From the NCBI GenBank assembly GCA_026197075.1, contig JAPHQV010000013.1, forward strand, positions 118,149 to 182,148: DNA of 64,000 nucleotides, written 5' to 3'. Source of the DNA: Gammaproteobacteria bacterium. GTDB lineage: Bacteria; Pseudomonadota; Gammaproteobacteria; DSM-19610. Shown here piece after piece: positions 9,706 to 18,846 of this stretch. Each line of letters begins with the position of its first letter. The first letter of the stretch is position 1. Below the pieces are notes generated by a model that was given only the letters and a program-made list of their open reading frames with translations, had not been told where the DNA came from and searched no databases. The position numbers were made by a program, and so were the translations under genes.

Positions 9706-11988
9706 ATGTCACGGATATTGCGGGTACTGCTCATTTCCCTGTTGTTCACCGGGCAGGCCCTGGCCTTCGAACCCTTCACCGTTCGGGATATCCGTGTCGA
9801 GGGCCTGCAACGCATCTCCGCTGGGACCGTCTTCAATTTCCTTCCGGTACAGATCGGCGAGGACTTCGATGAGGGCAAATCCGACGAGGCCATACGCGCC
9901 CTGTTCGGGAGCGGCTTCTTTCGCGATGTGACGCTGGGGCGCGACGACGATGTCCTGGTGGTGGTGGTGCAGGAGCGTCCGGCGATTGCCAGCATTGCCA
10001 TCGAGGGTAACAAGGATATCGAGACCAAGGCGCTGCTGGAGTCTCTCAAGGAGATCGGCCTGTCCGAGGGACAGATGTTCAACCGTTCCCTGCTCGACAA
10101 GGTGGAACAGGAACTGCGCCGCCAGTATTTCAGTCGCGGCAAGTACGCGGTCCAGATCGAAACCACCGTGACACCCCTGGAGCGGAACCGGATTGGCATC
10201 CAGATCGATGTCATCGAGGGGCGGGTGGCGCTCATACGACAGATCAATATCGTCGGCAACGAGGTCTATGATGACAAAACACTGCTCAAACAGTTCGAGC
10301 TGAGCACGCCGACCACCTTTTCCTTCTTCACGAAAAAGGATCAGTACTCCCGACAGAAACTGGCTGGCGACCTGGAATCGCTGCGCTCCTGGTACCTGGA
10401 TCGCGGCTATATCAATTTCAACATCGATTCGACCCAGGTAAGCATTTCCCCCGACAAGAAGGACATCTACATTACCGTCAACATCACGGAAGGCGAGCAG
10501 TACCGCATCCGCGAGGCCCGCCTGTCCGGCGATCTGGTGGTTGCGCCGGAAGAGCTGTTCCCCCATGTGCTGATCAACCCCGGTGATGTTTTCTCACGCA
10601 AGCAGATCACTGAATCGGTCTCGCGCCTCGGCGATCGCCTGGGAGATGATGGCTATGCCTTCGCCAACGTGAACACCATGCCCGAGGTGGACGATGAAAA
10701 TAACGAGGTCACCGTGGTGTTCTTCGTCGACCCCGGCAAGCGGGTCTATATCCGTCGCATCAATATGCTCGGCAATGTGAAGACGCGCGATGAAGTCCTG
10801 CGCCAGGAAATGCGCCAGATGGAGGGCGGCTGGTTTTCTTCCAGCAAGGTGGAGCGCTCCCGTACCCGCCTGGAGCGCCTGGGTTATTTCGAACAGGTGA
10901 ACGTGGAAACCCCGCCTGTGCCGGGCAGTACCGATCAGGTGGATGTGAACTATTCCGTTACCGAGCGCCCCTCGGGCAATGTCACGGTGGGTGTGGGCTT
11001 CTCCCAGACGTCCGGTGTCCTGCTCAATGCGGGCATCACCCAGGACAACTTCATGGGTACCGGCAAACGCGTCAGTGCCACGATCAATAACAGTGACGTG
11101 GATGAGGTGTACAACTTCTCCTTCACGAACCCCTATTACACCATGGACGGGATCAGCCGCAGTCTGGGAGTGTTCTCCCGCAAGACCGACGCCGGCGAGG
11201 CCAACCTGGCCGACTATGCCACCGATACCTGGGGTGGCAGCGTCAACTACGGCATCCCCATCAGTGAATTCAACACCATACGCCTGGGTGCCGAGGTGCA
11301 GAATATCAGTATCATGGAAACCCTGTTTTCACCCCAGACCGTAAGTGATTTCCTGGCCACCCATGGCAATGACTTCCTGTCCCTGAAGTTTACCGGCAGT
11401 TGGTCCAAGGATACCCGTAACCGGGCCATCTTCCCCGATCGGGGCGGGCTGCAGCGTATCGGCGCCGAGGTGTCGGTACCCGGTTCCGACCTGGAATACT
11501 ACAAGCTCAATTACCGCCATTTGCGCTATTTCTCCCTGACGGACAACCTGACCCTGTCCCTGAACGGCGAACTGGGCTGGGGGGATAGCTACGGGGACAT
11601 GGACAGCCTGCCCTTTTTTGAAAACTTCTTTGCCGGTGGGGTACGCTCGGTGCGTGGTTTCCGGGATAATTCCCTGGGGCCCCGCGATCCGAACGCCATC
11701 GACCCCATCGGAGGCAGTTTCCGTACCGTGGGCAATATGGAGTTGTTGTTCCCGGTTCCCTTCGCCACTGAATTGCGATCGGTGCAGTTAAGTGCCTTTT
11801 TCGATGTGGGTAATGTGTTCGGAGATGTGAACGATTTCGAGGTGGACGAGTTGCGCGCCTCGGTGGGCCTGGCGGCCATCTGGATCTCGCCGGTAGGTCC
11901 CCTGGCCATCAGCATTGCAAGGCCGCTCAACGAACAGAGTGGAGATGATACCCAATCCTTCCAGTTCACACTGGGCGCGGGTTTCTGA
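9706..11988 (+). CDS. bamA: Outer membrane protein assembly factor BamA
   Basis: Central Omp85 component of the beta-barrel assembly machine. It has 760 residues (E. coli 810). A signal peptide ends near ALA at residues 18-20, five POTRA repeats span roughly residues 21-420, and a 16-strand barrel follows with the conserved VRGF loop motif (GGVRSVRGFRDNSLGPRD). The C-terminal residue is Phe (TLGAGF), the outer-membrane insertion signal. Its neighbours rseP and skp complete the standard cluster. Confidence 0.98.
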   Translation: MSRILRVLLISLLFTGQALAFEPFTVRDIRVEGLQRISAGTVFNFLPVQIGEDFDEGKSDEAIRALFGSGFFRDVTLGRDDDVLVVVVQERPAIASIAIEGNKDIETKALLESLKEIGLSEGQMFNRSLLDKVEQELRRQYFSRGKYAVQIETTVTPLERNRIGIQIDVIEGRVALIRQINIVGNEVYDDKTLLKQFELSTPTTFSFFTKKDQYSRQKLAGDLESLRSWYLDRGYINFNIDSTQVSISPDKKDIYITVNITEGEQYRIREARLSGDLVVAPEELFPHVLINPGDVFSRKQITESVSRLGDRLGDDGYAFANVNTMPEVDDENNEVTVVFFVDPGKRVYIRRINMLGNVKTRDEVLRQEMRQMEGGWFSSSKVERSRTRLERLGYFEQVNVETPPVPGSTDQVDVNYSVTERPSGNVTVGVGFSQTSGVLLNAGITQDNFMGTGKRVSATINNSDVDEVYNFSFTNPYYTMDGISRSLGVFSRKTDAGEANLADYATDTWGGSVNYGIPISEFNTIRLGAEVQNISIMETLFSPQTVSDFLATHGNDFLSLKFTGSWSKDTRNRAIFPDRGGLQRIGAEVSVPGSDLEYYKLNYRHLRYFSLTDNLTLSLNGELGWGDSYGDMDSLPFFENFFAGGVRSVRGFRDNSLGPRDPNAIDPIGGSFRTVGNMELLFPVPFATELRSVQLSAFFDVGNVFGDVNDFEVDELRASVGLAAIWISPVGPLAISIARPLNEQSGDDTQSFQFTLGAGF

Positions 11989-12019
11989 CTACCAGGAACA
12001 TAAACTAAGGAGATCAGTA

Positions 12020-12547
12020 ATGAAGTTGTATAAGCGAATGTTCTCGGCCATGGTGCTGTCCGCAGCCCTGGCGCTGTGCGCCATGCCCGCGCTGGCGGAA
12101 GTGCGTATCGGTTACGTCAATATCGCGAAGCTGATGGAGGAGGCGCCACAGGTCAAGGAAGCACGGAGCCGGATTGAGTCCGAGTTCGCGCCCCGCGAAA
12201 AAGAGTTGGTGGGATTACAGCGGAATATCCGCGACCAGGAAGAACGCCTCAATCGGGACGGCGCCGTCATGAGTGAAGCGGAGCGCACAAAACTCGAGCG
12301 CGATGTGCTGGGTCTGCGTCGCGATCTCAATCGCGCCCAGGATGAATTCCGGGATGATCTCAACATCCGCCAAAACGACGCGCTGTCCAAGTTGCAGAAG
12401 GTGATGTTCGAAACCACTCTGGCCCTGGCCAAGGAGCAGAATTACGACCTCATCCTCAGTCAGGGCGTGGTCTATGCCAGCGGCAAGGTGGATATCACGG
12501 CGTTGGTGTTGAAGAAACTCAACGACGATTTCCGGCCTGGCAACTAG
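12020..12547 (+). CDS. skp: Periplasmic OmpH/Skp-family chaperone
   Basis: Trimeric jellyfish-like chaperone that escorts unfolded outer-membrane proteins to BamA. The 175 residues begin with a 26-residue signal peptide ending AMPALA, followed by the beta core (VRIGYVNIAKLMEEAPQ) and a long charged coiled coil (about residues 55-145). The ATG at 12020 follows TAAGGAGATC, a strong ribosome-binding site that decides the start against a longer in-frame extension. It lies between bamA and lpxD, as is typical. Confidence 0.95.
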   Translation: MKLYKRMFSAMVLSAALALCAMPALAEVRIGYVNIAKLMEEAPQVKEARSRIESEFAPREKELVGLQRNIRDQEERLNRDGAVMSEAERTKLERDVLGLRRDLNRAQDEFRDDLNIRQNDALSKLQKVMFETTLALAKEQNYDLILSQGVVYASGKVDITALVLKKLNDDFRPGN

Positions 12548-12564
12548 GCGGCGGAATATTTCCG

Positions 12565-13593
12565 GTGGCCATCAGCCTGGCGGAGCTGGCAGCACAACTC
12601 GGGGTGCCCTTCCGGGGTGACGGCAGCACTGCCATCGAGGGCGTGACCACCCTGCAGAATGCCGCTCCCGGCCGCTTGAGTTTTCTGGCCAATCCGCGCT
12701 ATCGCCAGTACCTGGGCACTACCCGGGCTGCGGCCGTGGTGCTTGCTCCCCAGGACGAGGAACATTGCCCCGTTCCCGCCCTGGTCAGCGAGAATCCCTA
12801 TGCCACCTATGCACGGGCGGCAGCCCTGTTGTATCCATCCGAGTCGGCGCGATGCGGGGTTCACCCCAGCGCCTGCGTGGATCCGGGTGCGTGCCTGGCC
12901 GAGGACGCCTGGGTCGGCCCCATGACGGTGGTCGAGGCGGGGGTGGTGATCGAGGCGGGGGCCCAGATCGGCCCGGGCTGCGTGATTGCGGAGGGTGCCC
13001 GGGTGGGCGCGCATAGCCGCCTGGTGGCCCAGGTAACGCTCTGCCACGACGTCCGGATCGGCTGCCGCGCCCTGATCCATCCGGGCGTGGTGATCGGCAG
13101 CGATGGCTTCGGCATTGCCAATGAATCCGGCCACTGGATCAAGGTGCCCCAGGTGGGCAGTGTCGTGATAGGCGATGATGTGGAGATCGGCGCCAATACC
13201 AGCATCGATCGCGGCGCGGTGGAGGACACCGTGCTGGAGGACGGCGTGAAGCTGGATAACCAGATCCAGGTGGGACATAACGTGCGCATCGGGGCCCATA
13301 CCGCCATTGCCGGCTGCGTGGGCATTGCCGGCAGCGCGCGCATCGGCCGCCACTGTGCCATCGGCGGCGGTGCGGGCATTCTCGGACACCTGGAGCTGGC
13401 CGATCATGTGCAGGTCACCGCCATGACCCTGGTGACCCGCTCGCTGACGGAGCCCGGAGTCTATTCTTCCGGGGTGCCAGCCCAGCCTGGCAAGGCCTGG
13501 AACCGCAACTATGCCCGTTTCCGCGAACTGGACGAACTGGCGCGACGCGTGCGCGAGCTGGAAAAGAAGCTGGCCGATTCGGACGAGGCCTAG
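12565..13593 (+). CDS. lpxD: UDP-3-O-(3-hydroxyacyl)glucosamine N-acyltransferase
   Basis: Third step of lipid A synthesis: transfers a hydroxyacyl chain from ACP to the amino group of UDP-3-O-acyl-glucosamine. The 342 residues (E. coli 341) form an N-terminal uridine-binding domain, a long left-handed hexapeptide-repeat helix and a C-terminal helix. The catalytic His lies in QIQVGHNVRIG. Translation probably starts at GTG 12565, which gives the family start V/M-AISLAELAAQLG. A partial REP-like repeat follows the stop. Confidence 0.96.
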   Translation: MAISLAELAAQLGVPFRGDGSTAIEGVTTLQNAAPGRLSFLANPRYRQYLGTTRAAAVVLAPQDEEHCPVPALVSENPYATYARAAALLYPSESARCGVHPSACVDPGACLAEDAWVGPMTVVEAGVVIEAGAQIGPGCVIAEGARVGAHSRLVAQVTLCHDVRIGCRALIHPGVVIGSDGFGIANESGHWIKVPQVGSVVIGDDVEIGANTSIDRGAVEDTVLEDGVKLDNQIQVGHNVRIGAHTAIAGCVGIAGSARIGRHCAIGGGAGILGHLELADHVQVTAMTLVTRSLTEPGVYSSGVPAQPGKAWNRNYARFRELDELARRVRELEKKLADSDEA

Positions 13594-13600
13594 GCGGTCG

Positions 13601-13616
13601 GAGCCCGCTCCTACAG
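13601..13616 (-). repeat. REP-like half element (copy 1)
   Basis: GAGCCCGCTCCTACAG between lpxD and fabZ is the reverse complement of the CTGTAGGAGCGGGCT core found at six other places in the window. The partner half is decayed. Confidence 0.65.
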
Positions 13617-13719
13617 GAGAGCCGCCCCATGGCATACTAGGCAGGCTGCCGGCCAGGTCCTTGCGGCCATTAACGATTTTGCGCTTTTTCCAACGGGCGG
13701 ATACGGAGTACTACTGGTG

Positions 13720-14175
13720 ATGAGCCACTCGACCATGGATATACACGACATACTCCGGCACTTGCCGCACCGCTATCCCTTCCTGCTCATCGATCGCGTG
13801 ACCGACTTCGAGGCGGGTAAGTCACTGGTGGGCTACAAGAACGTCAGCTATAACGAACCCTTCTTCCTGGGCCATTTTCCCCAGCGGCCGGTGATGCCTG
13901 GTGTGCTGATCCTGGAGGCGCTGGCCCAGGCCACCGGTCTGCTGGCCTTCCGCAGCCTGGAACGTGGCGCCGAACGGAACACGCTTTACTACCTGGTGGG
14001 CATCGACCAGGCGCGCTTCAAGAAGCCGGTGGAACCCGGTGATCAGCTGGTCCTGGAAGTGGACCTGCTGCGTACCAAGCGCGGCATCTGGGTCTTCGAC
14101 AGCCGTGCCAAGGTGGACGGCAAGGTGGTCGCCAGTGCGGAAATCATGTGTACGGAACGGGAAATAGAGGTTTGA
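13720..14175 (+). CDS. fabZ: 3-hydroxyacyl-[ACP] dehydratase FabZ
   Basis: Hot-dog-fold dehydratase of type II fatty acid synthesis, removing water from 3-hydroxyacyl-ACP. It has 151 residues, close to E. coli FabZ. The catalytic motif [10 protein letters not shown] contains the active His, and the Glu lies in [14 protein letters not shown] immediately upstream at 13717 and an ATG at 13735 are alternative starts. A CGGAG site at 13704-13708 fits 13717 or 13720. It overlaps lpxA by 4 bases. Confidence 0.96.
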   Translation: MSHSTMDIHDILRHLPHRYPFLLIDRVTDFEAGKSLVGYKNVSYNEPFFLGHFPQRPVMPGVLILEALAQATGLLAFRSLERGAERNTLYYLVGIDQARFKKPVEPGDQLVLEVDLLRTKRGIWVFDSRAKVDGKVVASAEIMCTEREIEV

Positions 14176-14942
14176 TCGATTCACGCGCCGTCATCGACCC
14201 CGCTGCGCGCATTGCGCCCGGCGTCATCGTGGGTCCCTATTCGGTCATTGGTCCCGATGTGGAGATCGAGGCGGGCTGCCGCATCGGTCCCCATGTGGTG
14301 ATCCGCGGCCCGACCCGCATCGGTCGCGACAACGAGATCTTCCAGTTCGCTTCCATAGGTGATGCGCCCCAGGACAAGAAGTACGACCACGAGCCGACCC
14401 GCCTGGAGATCGGCGATCGCAACGTGATTCGCGAAGGCTGTACCATCAATCGCGGTACGGTGCAGGATCGTGGCCTGACCAGTATCGGCGATGACAACTG
14501 GATCATGGCCTATGTACACATTGCCCACGATTGTATCGTCGGCAATAACACCATCTTCGCCAACAATGCCTCCCTGGCGGGCCATGTACGGATCGAGGAC
14601 CATGTCATCCTCGGTGGCTTCACCCTGGTGCATCAATTCTGCGCCATTGGCGCCCATGCCTTCACCGGTATGGGCAGCGCCATTGCCAAGGATGTGCCAC
14701 CCTACATGATGGTGTCCGGTGCCCCGGCCCACCCCCATGGCCTCAACAGCGAGGGCCTGAAACGACGTGGATTTTCCGATGAGGCTATGGCCACGCTCAA
14801 GAAGGCCTACAAGCTACTGTACCGTTCGCGCATGAGCTTCGAGGAAGCCCTGGTCGAAATCCGCGCCCTGGAGCCGGAATGCGTCGAAGTGACTCCCTTG
14901 CGGGAGTTCCTGGAGCGCCAGACCCGCGGCATCATCCGCTGA
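14172..14942 (+). CDS. lpxA: UDP-N-acetylglucosamine acyltransferase LpxA
   Basis: First committed step of lipid A synthesis: 3-O-acylation of UDP-GlcNAc from hydroxyacyl-ACP. The predicted 256 residues (E. coli 262) are a left-handed hexapeptide beta helix with the catalytic His in [10 protein letters not shown]. The best start is TTG at 14172, overlapping the fabZ stop, because [18 protein letters not shown] aligns with the E. coli N-terminus MIDKSAFVHP. An ATG at 14148 inside fabZ would add eight residues with no family match. Confidence 0.93.
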   Translation: MIDSRAVIDPAARIAPGVIVGPYSVIGPDVEIEAGCRIGPHVVIRGPTRIGRDNEIFQFASIGDAPQDKKYDHEPTRLEIGDRNVIREGCTINRGTVQDRGLTSIGDDNWIMAYVHIAHDCIVGNNTIFANNASLAGHVRIEDHVILGGFTLVHQFCAIGAHAFTGMGSAIAKDVPPYMMVSGAPAHPHGLNSEGLKRRGFSDEAMATLKKAYKLLYRSRMSFEEALVEIRALEPECVEVTPLREFLERQTRGIIR

Positions 14943-14982
14943 AAACCGGGGCGTTTCGGCGGTTTATTCTGCAAACAGAATA

Positions 14983-15080
14983 TTCACCGCAAAGGCGCAG
15001 AGCACGCAAAGAAGAACATATTCCATGAAAGATACAGCAGCGCATGACTCAAACAGACTTCTTTGCGTCTTTGCGGTGAA
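14983..15080. repeat. Intergenic palindromic element of CGCAAAG units
   Basis: The left arm 14983-15014 (TTCACCGCAAAGGCGCAGAG, then CACGCAAAGAAG) is an imperfect inverted copy of the right arm 15058-15080 (CTTCTTTGCGTCTTTGCGGT, then GAA), with a 43-base loop between. The arms are built from roughly 10-base CGCAAAG repeats. It sits between lpxA and lpxB. A related element of CGCCAAG units lies at 34139-34321. Confidence 0.8.
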
Positions 15081-15121
15081 AGCTTTTCAATGAAACCCGT
15101 GCCAGCATCCGTCGACAACCC

Positions 15122-16261
15122 ATGTCCCTGCGCATCGGCATAGTCGCCGGCGAGGCCTCCGGTGACCTGCTGGCGGCAGACCTCATGCGGGCGATCCAGG
15201 CGCGGGTTCCCGATGTGCAGTTCGAGGGTATCGCCGGTCCCCTGATGCAGGCCGCCGGCTGCCAGATGCTGTACCCCGCCGAGAAACTGGCCGTCATGGG
15301 CCTGGTGGAAGTACTGGGGCACCTGCCGGAGCTGTTGCGCATCCGGCGGGCATTACGGCGCCGTTTCCTGGCCCGGCCGCCCGATCTTTTCATCGGTGTG
15401 GATGCGCCTGATTTCAACCTTGCTCTGGAACGTCGGCTCAAGCGTGCCGGTATCCCCACGGCCCATTATGTCAGCCCTTCTGTATGGGCCTGGCGCCAAT
15501 ATCGCGTGCGCAAGATCGCCCGAAGCCTGGACCTGATGCTCACCCTGTTTCCCTTCGAGGCGGATTTCTACCGCGCTCACCAGGTTCCGGTGCGTTTTGT
15601 CGGTCACCCCCTGGCGGATCGGATTCCCGAGCGCTGTCAGTGTCGCGCGGTGCGCCTGGCACTGAAGCTGCCGGAGCAGGGCCGGATCCTGGCCCTGTTG
15701 CCCGGCAGCCGGCGCAGTGAGGTAAGGCGGCTGGCGGAGCCCTTCCTGGGCGCTGCCCAGTGGCTGCGTCATCAGCTGCCCGACCTGCAGTTCGTCGCGC
15801 CACTTGCCACGCCCGCTACCCGCGAGATTTTCGAAGACGCCCGTCGGCGGGTGGCCCCGGACCTGCCGGTGACCATTCTGGACGGGCAGTCGCGGGAAGC
15901 CATGTGCGCTGCCGATGCAGTGTTACTGGCCTCCGGCACCGCTGCCCTTGAATGCATGCTGCTCAAGCGCCCCATGGTGGTCGCCTACCGGCTTTCACCC
16001 ATTACCCATTGGCTGGCAAAGCGCCTGTTGACGGTGTCCTATTATTCCCTGCCCAATCATCTTGCGGGTCGCCCATTGGTGCCGGAGATCATCCAGCGGG
16101 ATGTGACGCCGGAAAACCTGGGCGAGGCCCTGCTCGGTTACCTGCGCGACCCGACTGCCAGCCGGGAACTGATGGCGGTATTCTCCGAGCTGCACCACCA
16201 GCTGCGCCAGGACGCCAGTTCCAGTGCCGCCGAGGCGGTGCTTGACCTGGTGGAAAAATGA
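15122..16261 (+). CDS. lpxB: Lipid-A-disaccharide synthase
   Basis: GT19 glycosyltransferase that joins lipid X to UDP-2,3-diacylglucosamine, forming the tetra-acyl disaccharide. It has 379 residues (E. coli 382). The N-terminal [19 protein letters not shown] loop and [26 protein letters not shown] and [20 protein letters not shown] are family hallmarks. The ATG at 15122 has only a weak ribosome-binding site and is separated from lpxA by the repeat element. Its stop overlaps the rnhB ATG by 4 bases. Confidence 0.97.
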   Translation: MSLRIGIVAGEASGDLLAADLMRAIQARVPDVQFEGIAGPLMQAAGCQMLYPAEKLAVMGLVEVLGHLPELLRIRRALRRRFLARPPDLFIGVDAPDFNLALERRLKRAGIPTAHYVSPSVWAWRQYRVRKIARSLDLMLTLFPFEADFYRAHQVPVRFVGHPLADRIPERCQCRAVRLALKLPEQGRILALLPGSRRSEVRRLAEPFLGAAQWLRHQLPDLQFVAPLATPATREIFEDARRRVAPDLPVTILDGQSREAMCAADAVLLASGTAALECMLLKRPMVVAYRLSPITHWLAKRLLTVSYYSLPNHLAGRPLVPEIIQRDVTPENLGEALLGYLRDPTASRELMAVFSELHHQLRQDASSSAAEAVLDLVEK

Positions 16262-16878
16262 AGACGAATTTCGATTACCCATTGCCCGGCCACACGATCC
16301 TGATTGCCGGTGTCGACGAGGTGGGACGCGGCCCGCTTGCCGGCCCGGTGGTGGCCGCGGCCGTCATACTGGATCCCGAACGTCCCATCGCCGGTCTTGC
16401 CGATTCCAAGCAGCTCAGTGAAAAGCGCCGCGAAGCCCTGTCCGAACTGATCATGGAACAGGCGCTGGCCTGGCATATCGCCCGTGCGGAAGTGGAAGAG
16501 ATCGATCGCATCAATATCCTGCAGGCCAGCCTGCTGGCCATGCAGCGTGCCGTGCTGGCCCTGAAGCCGATGGCGGAACTGGCGCTCATCGATGGCAATC
16601 GTTGTCCCGAGTTGCCCTGCCCGGCCCAGGCGGTGGTGAAGGGCGACAGCCTGGTGGCCGCCATCAGTGCCGCCTCCATCATCGCCAAGGTGGCCCGGGA
16701 CCGTGAGATGGTGGCGCTGGACCGGGATTATCCCGGCTATGGGCTGGCCCGTCACAAGGGCTATCCGAGTCGCCAGCACATTGAAGCCCTGCAGACCCTG
16801 GGTGTGACCTCCATTCATCGGCGTTCCTATGCGCCGGTGCGGCGGCTGCTGGAACTGAATGACCGTAAAGGAGATTGA
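16258..16878 (+). CDS. rnhB: Ribonuclease HII
   Basis: Removes single ribonucleotides and RNA from RNA-DNA hybrids. It has 206 residues (E. coli 198). The acidic active site appears in [20 protein letters not shown] (Asp-Glu pair), LIDGNRCP and the Asp of VARDREM. The start ATG overlaps the lpxB stop. In E. coli rnhB is followed by dnaE. Here five extra genes (16881-23517) separate the two. Confidence 0.97.
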   Translation: MKTNFDYPLPGHTILIAGVDEVGRGPLAGPVVAAAVILDPERPIAGLADSKQLSEKRREALSELIMEQALAWHIARAEVEEIDRINILQASLLAMQRAVLALKPMAELALIDGNRCPELPCPAQAVVKGDSLVAAISAASIIAKVARDREMVALDRDYPGYGLARHKGYPSRQHIEALQTLGVTSIHRRSYAPVRRLLELNDRKGD

Positions 16879-16880
16879 GA

Positions 16881-17078
16881 ATGGAAGAACATTTCAAGGT
16901 GAAAAACGTGAAGTGCGGCGGCTGTGTGGCTGCCATCGAGACAGGCCTTGAAGGAATGCCTGGGGTCCAATCGGTGAAGGTCGTGATTGAGGGTGGCCAG
17001 GTCACGGTGACAGGAGAGAACCTGGACCGTGCCTTGCTGGCGAAGAAGCTGGGTGAACTGGGTTATCCGGAAGCCTGA
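16881..17078 (+). CDS. Small heavy-metal-associated (HMA) domain protein, CopZ-like
   Basis: A 65-residue single HMA domain with ferredoxin-like beta-alpha-beta-beta-alpha-beta pattern. The metal site is NVKCGGCVAAIETGL with a CxxC pair (Cys-Gly-Gly-Cys). The upstream Met usual in copper chaperones is replaced by Val, so ligand preference is uncertain. The ATG at 16881 sits six bases from an AAAGGAGA site just after the rnhB stop, so the gene rides on the rnhB transcript. Copper or another soft metal is the likely cargo. No metal-transport ATPase is nearby. Confidence 0.85.
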   Translation: MEEHFKVKNVKCGGCVAAIETGLEGMPGVQSVKVVIEGGQVTVTGENLDRALLAKKLGELGYPEA

Positions 17079-17134
17079 TCAGGCTCCCGGGTCTGGATCC
17101 GGGTACGTCATTCCGAGCCACCGGAATTCAGACA

Positions 17135-18700
17135 TCAAGCCGCGTGGATGCGCAGCGCCTCCATGTGGATCGAGGGTGCCGCGCCGCCGCGCCCTACACC
17201 CAACTTGCGCTTTGTGGTGAACTCCGAAAGCGCGGCGGATGCACGGCCCACGTAAGCTTTGTCCAGACCGATTGCCAGTTCGATGGCGCGCACGCCGCTG
17301 ATCTCTCCCATGTCCAGCAACAGTTTTCCCATCTCGAACAGTACTTCCGGATTGTCCTGGTCCCGCTCCAACAGGGTGGTGTAGATGCGTACACATTGTT
17401 CCGATGGCAGGTACTTGCTCACCAGGCGGGCATAGGAAAAGGCGGCGGGTCCCTCCAGGAGATTGGCCTCGAAACGTTCATGCAAGGTGTCAAAGCGTGC
17501 CTTCTCGTCGCGGAAGGCCTGGTGGCGCGCACGCCAGGTGGTGTTGATCGCACTGCGCCACTGTTGATCCAGCTCCTTCAACAATTCCTGCATCTTGCGA
17601 CCGAGTACGGCCGCCATGGCAGTCTGTTCCGGAAGGGAGAAAAAGTGTAATTGGGCGTAGCCCAGGGCATCGAGCCGCTGTGCGAGGTTGGGCCTCGGGT
17701 CCGATGACTGCTCCCGCGCCAGCAATGCCTTGATCAGCCAGCGCTCAGCATCCTGTTGCTGGAGGGTGCTGCGCAGGATGGGCTCAAAGTTGGAGAAGGG
17801 GCGAATGGTGGGATTGGGCTGGCGGTCGGCGGTCTTCATCAGCAGCGGCCAGAAACAGCGATCCAGGTAGGCGGCGCAGACCTCTTCGGCGGCGATCATG
17901 GCCAGCACCTCGATATCCTTGACCACATCGATGGCGTACTGGTCGTGCTGCAGGGCATGTTCCCGTGTCGCGGAGCAGGACCATTCCTGCAGGACCGGGT
18001 TGTACCAGGCCGTGAAGGCACGCAACACCCAGGCGCCCGGTGATGCATGATGGCGCAGGACCTGACTGAAGGATTTCCAGTCCCGGGCCATCCGTACCAG
18101 CCGGCCTGGGCGGGGATCCCGGTAGCAGGCGTACTGGCCGATCACGCAATGCAGTTTTACGCGCAACTGCTTGTGGCTCAGCAGGTGCAGCAAGGGCACG
18201 CCGATGCACAGGCTGTGCTCATGGCGGGTCTGAAACCCTGTACGGGGGGTGCTCACTACTTCGATGTCCGCGGTGCGTGTCAGCAGTACCCGGTCGATGG
18301 CGGGCGCAGAAAATTTCTCCACTCTCCGCTTGACCATTGCATGCAGCTTGGGTGCATCCTCCTGACTCACCTCGACCCCTTCCGGAAGCTCCGGACGCAA
18401 ACGCCAGAGTTCGACACAGGCCCATGCCAATACCAGGGTAGCCGCACCGGTGGACAGGATGGCAGGTGAGTTCCAGGAAAGTGCCGGAGTCTGTAATAAC
18501 TTGACCAGGTAAATTCCTAGTCCGAGTGCCAGCAGTGGCAGTCCGTACATGAACACCACGCCGATGCCGGACACCAGTTCGAGACCCATGCGATAGAATC
18601 GCGGGTTTCGTTCGGCAAGCAGATCGGGCGAGAACCGCTTGTGCACCACGGCGGGCCGGTTTCGGGTCTTCTGCCACCATTGCCGGATAGGGGATTCCAT
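17135..18700 (-). CDS. M48-like membrane protein with a degenerate zinc site (putative pseudopeptidase)
   Basis: A 521-residue protein. Two transmembrane helices lie near residues 45-68 and 80-100, then a domain resembling membrane-anchored M48 peptidases, then a helical tail with TPR-like character (YTTLLERDQDNPEVLFEMGK). By eye the block LLSHKQLRVKLHCVIGQY aligns with family segments of the type LLSPxxLRAVLAHEFGH: the HExxH positions are Cys, Val and Gln. The second site, family NEYEAD, reads HALQHD, so the Glu ligand is also lost. It therefore probably does not hydrolyse peptides. The frame is clean with no stop or frameshift, so the loss looks fixed rather than recent decay. It lies downstream of the acyltransferase fusion on the same strand with a 146-base gap. 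Confidence 0.7.
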   Translation of the reverse strand: MESPIRQWWQKTRNRPAVVHKRFSPDLLAERNPRFYRMGLELVSGIGVVFMYGLPLLALGLGIYLVKLLQTPALSWNSPAILSTGAATLVLAWACVELWRLRPELPEGVEVSQEDAPKLHAMVKRRVEKFSAPAIDRVLLTRTADIEVVSTPRTGFQTRHEHSLCIGVPLLHLLSHKQLRVKLHCVIGQYACYRDPRPGRLVRMARDWKSFSQVLRHHASPGAWVLRAFTAWYNPVLQEWSCSATREHALQHDQYAIDVVKDIEVLAMIAAEEVCAAYLDRCFWPLLMKTADRQPNPTIRPFSNFEPILRSTLQQQDAERWLIKALLAREQSSDPRPNLAQRLDALGYAQLHFFSLPEQTAMAAVLGRKMQELLKELDQQWRSAINTTWRARHQAFRDEKARFDTLHERFEANLLEGPAAFSYARLVSKYLPSEQCVRIYTTLLERDQDNPEVLFEMGKLLLDMGEISGVRAIELAIGLDKAYVGRASAALSEFTTKRKLGVGRGGAAPSIHMEALRIHAA

Positions 18701-18778
18701 ACTGAGCCTCGCTGACTGGCTGTGAATCGGGGGTCACATGCATGCAGTATCGGCAGCAGGAATGTTTCAGGATGGACG

Positions 18779-18829
18779 GGGTTCACAGTTTGGCACGCCT
18801 GTTTTCTGGATGCTTCAAACTGTGAACCC
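18779..18829. repeat. 14-bp perfect inverted repeat
   Basis: GGGTTCACAGTTTG (18779-18792) and CAAACTGTGAACCC (18816-18829) flank a 23-base loop between the fusion gene and the M48-like gene. No T tract follows on the minus strand, so it is not a typical intrinsic terminator. It could be a regulatory hairpin or a solo mobile palindrome. Confidence 0.7.
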
Positions 18830-18846
18830 GTTCCCCTGGAAGGTTC

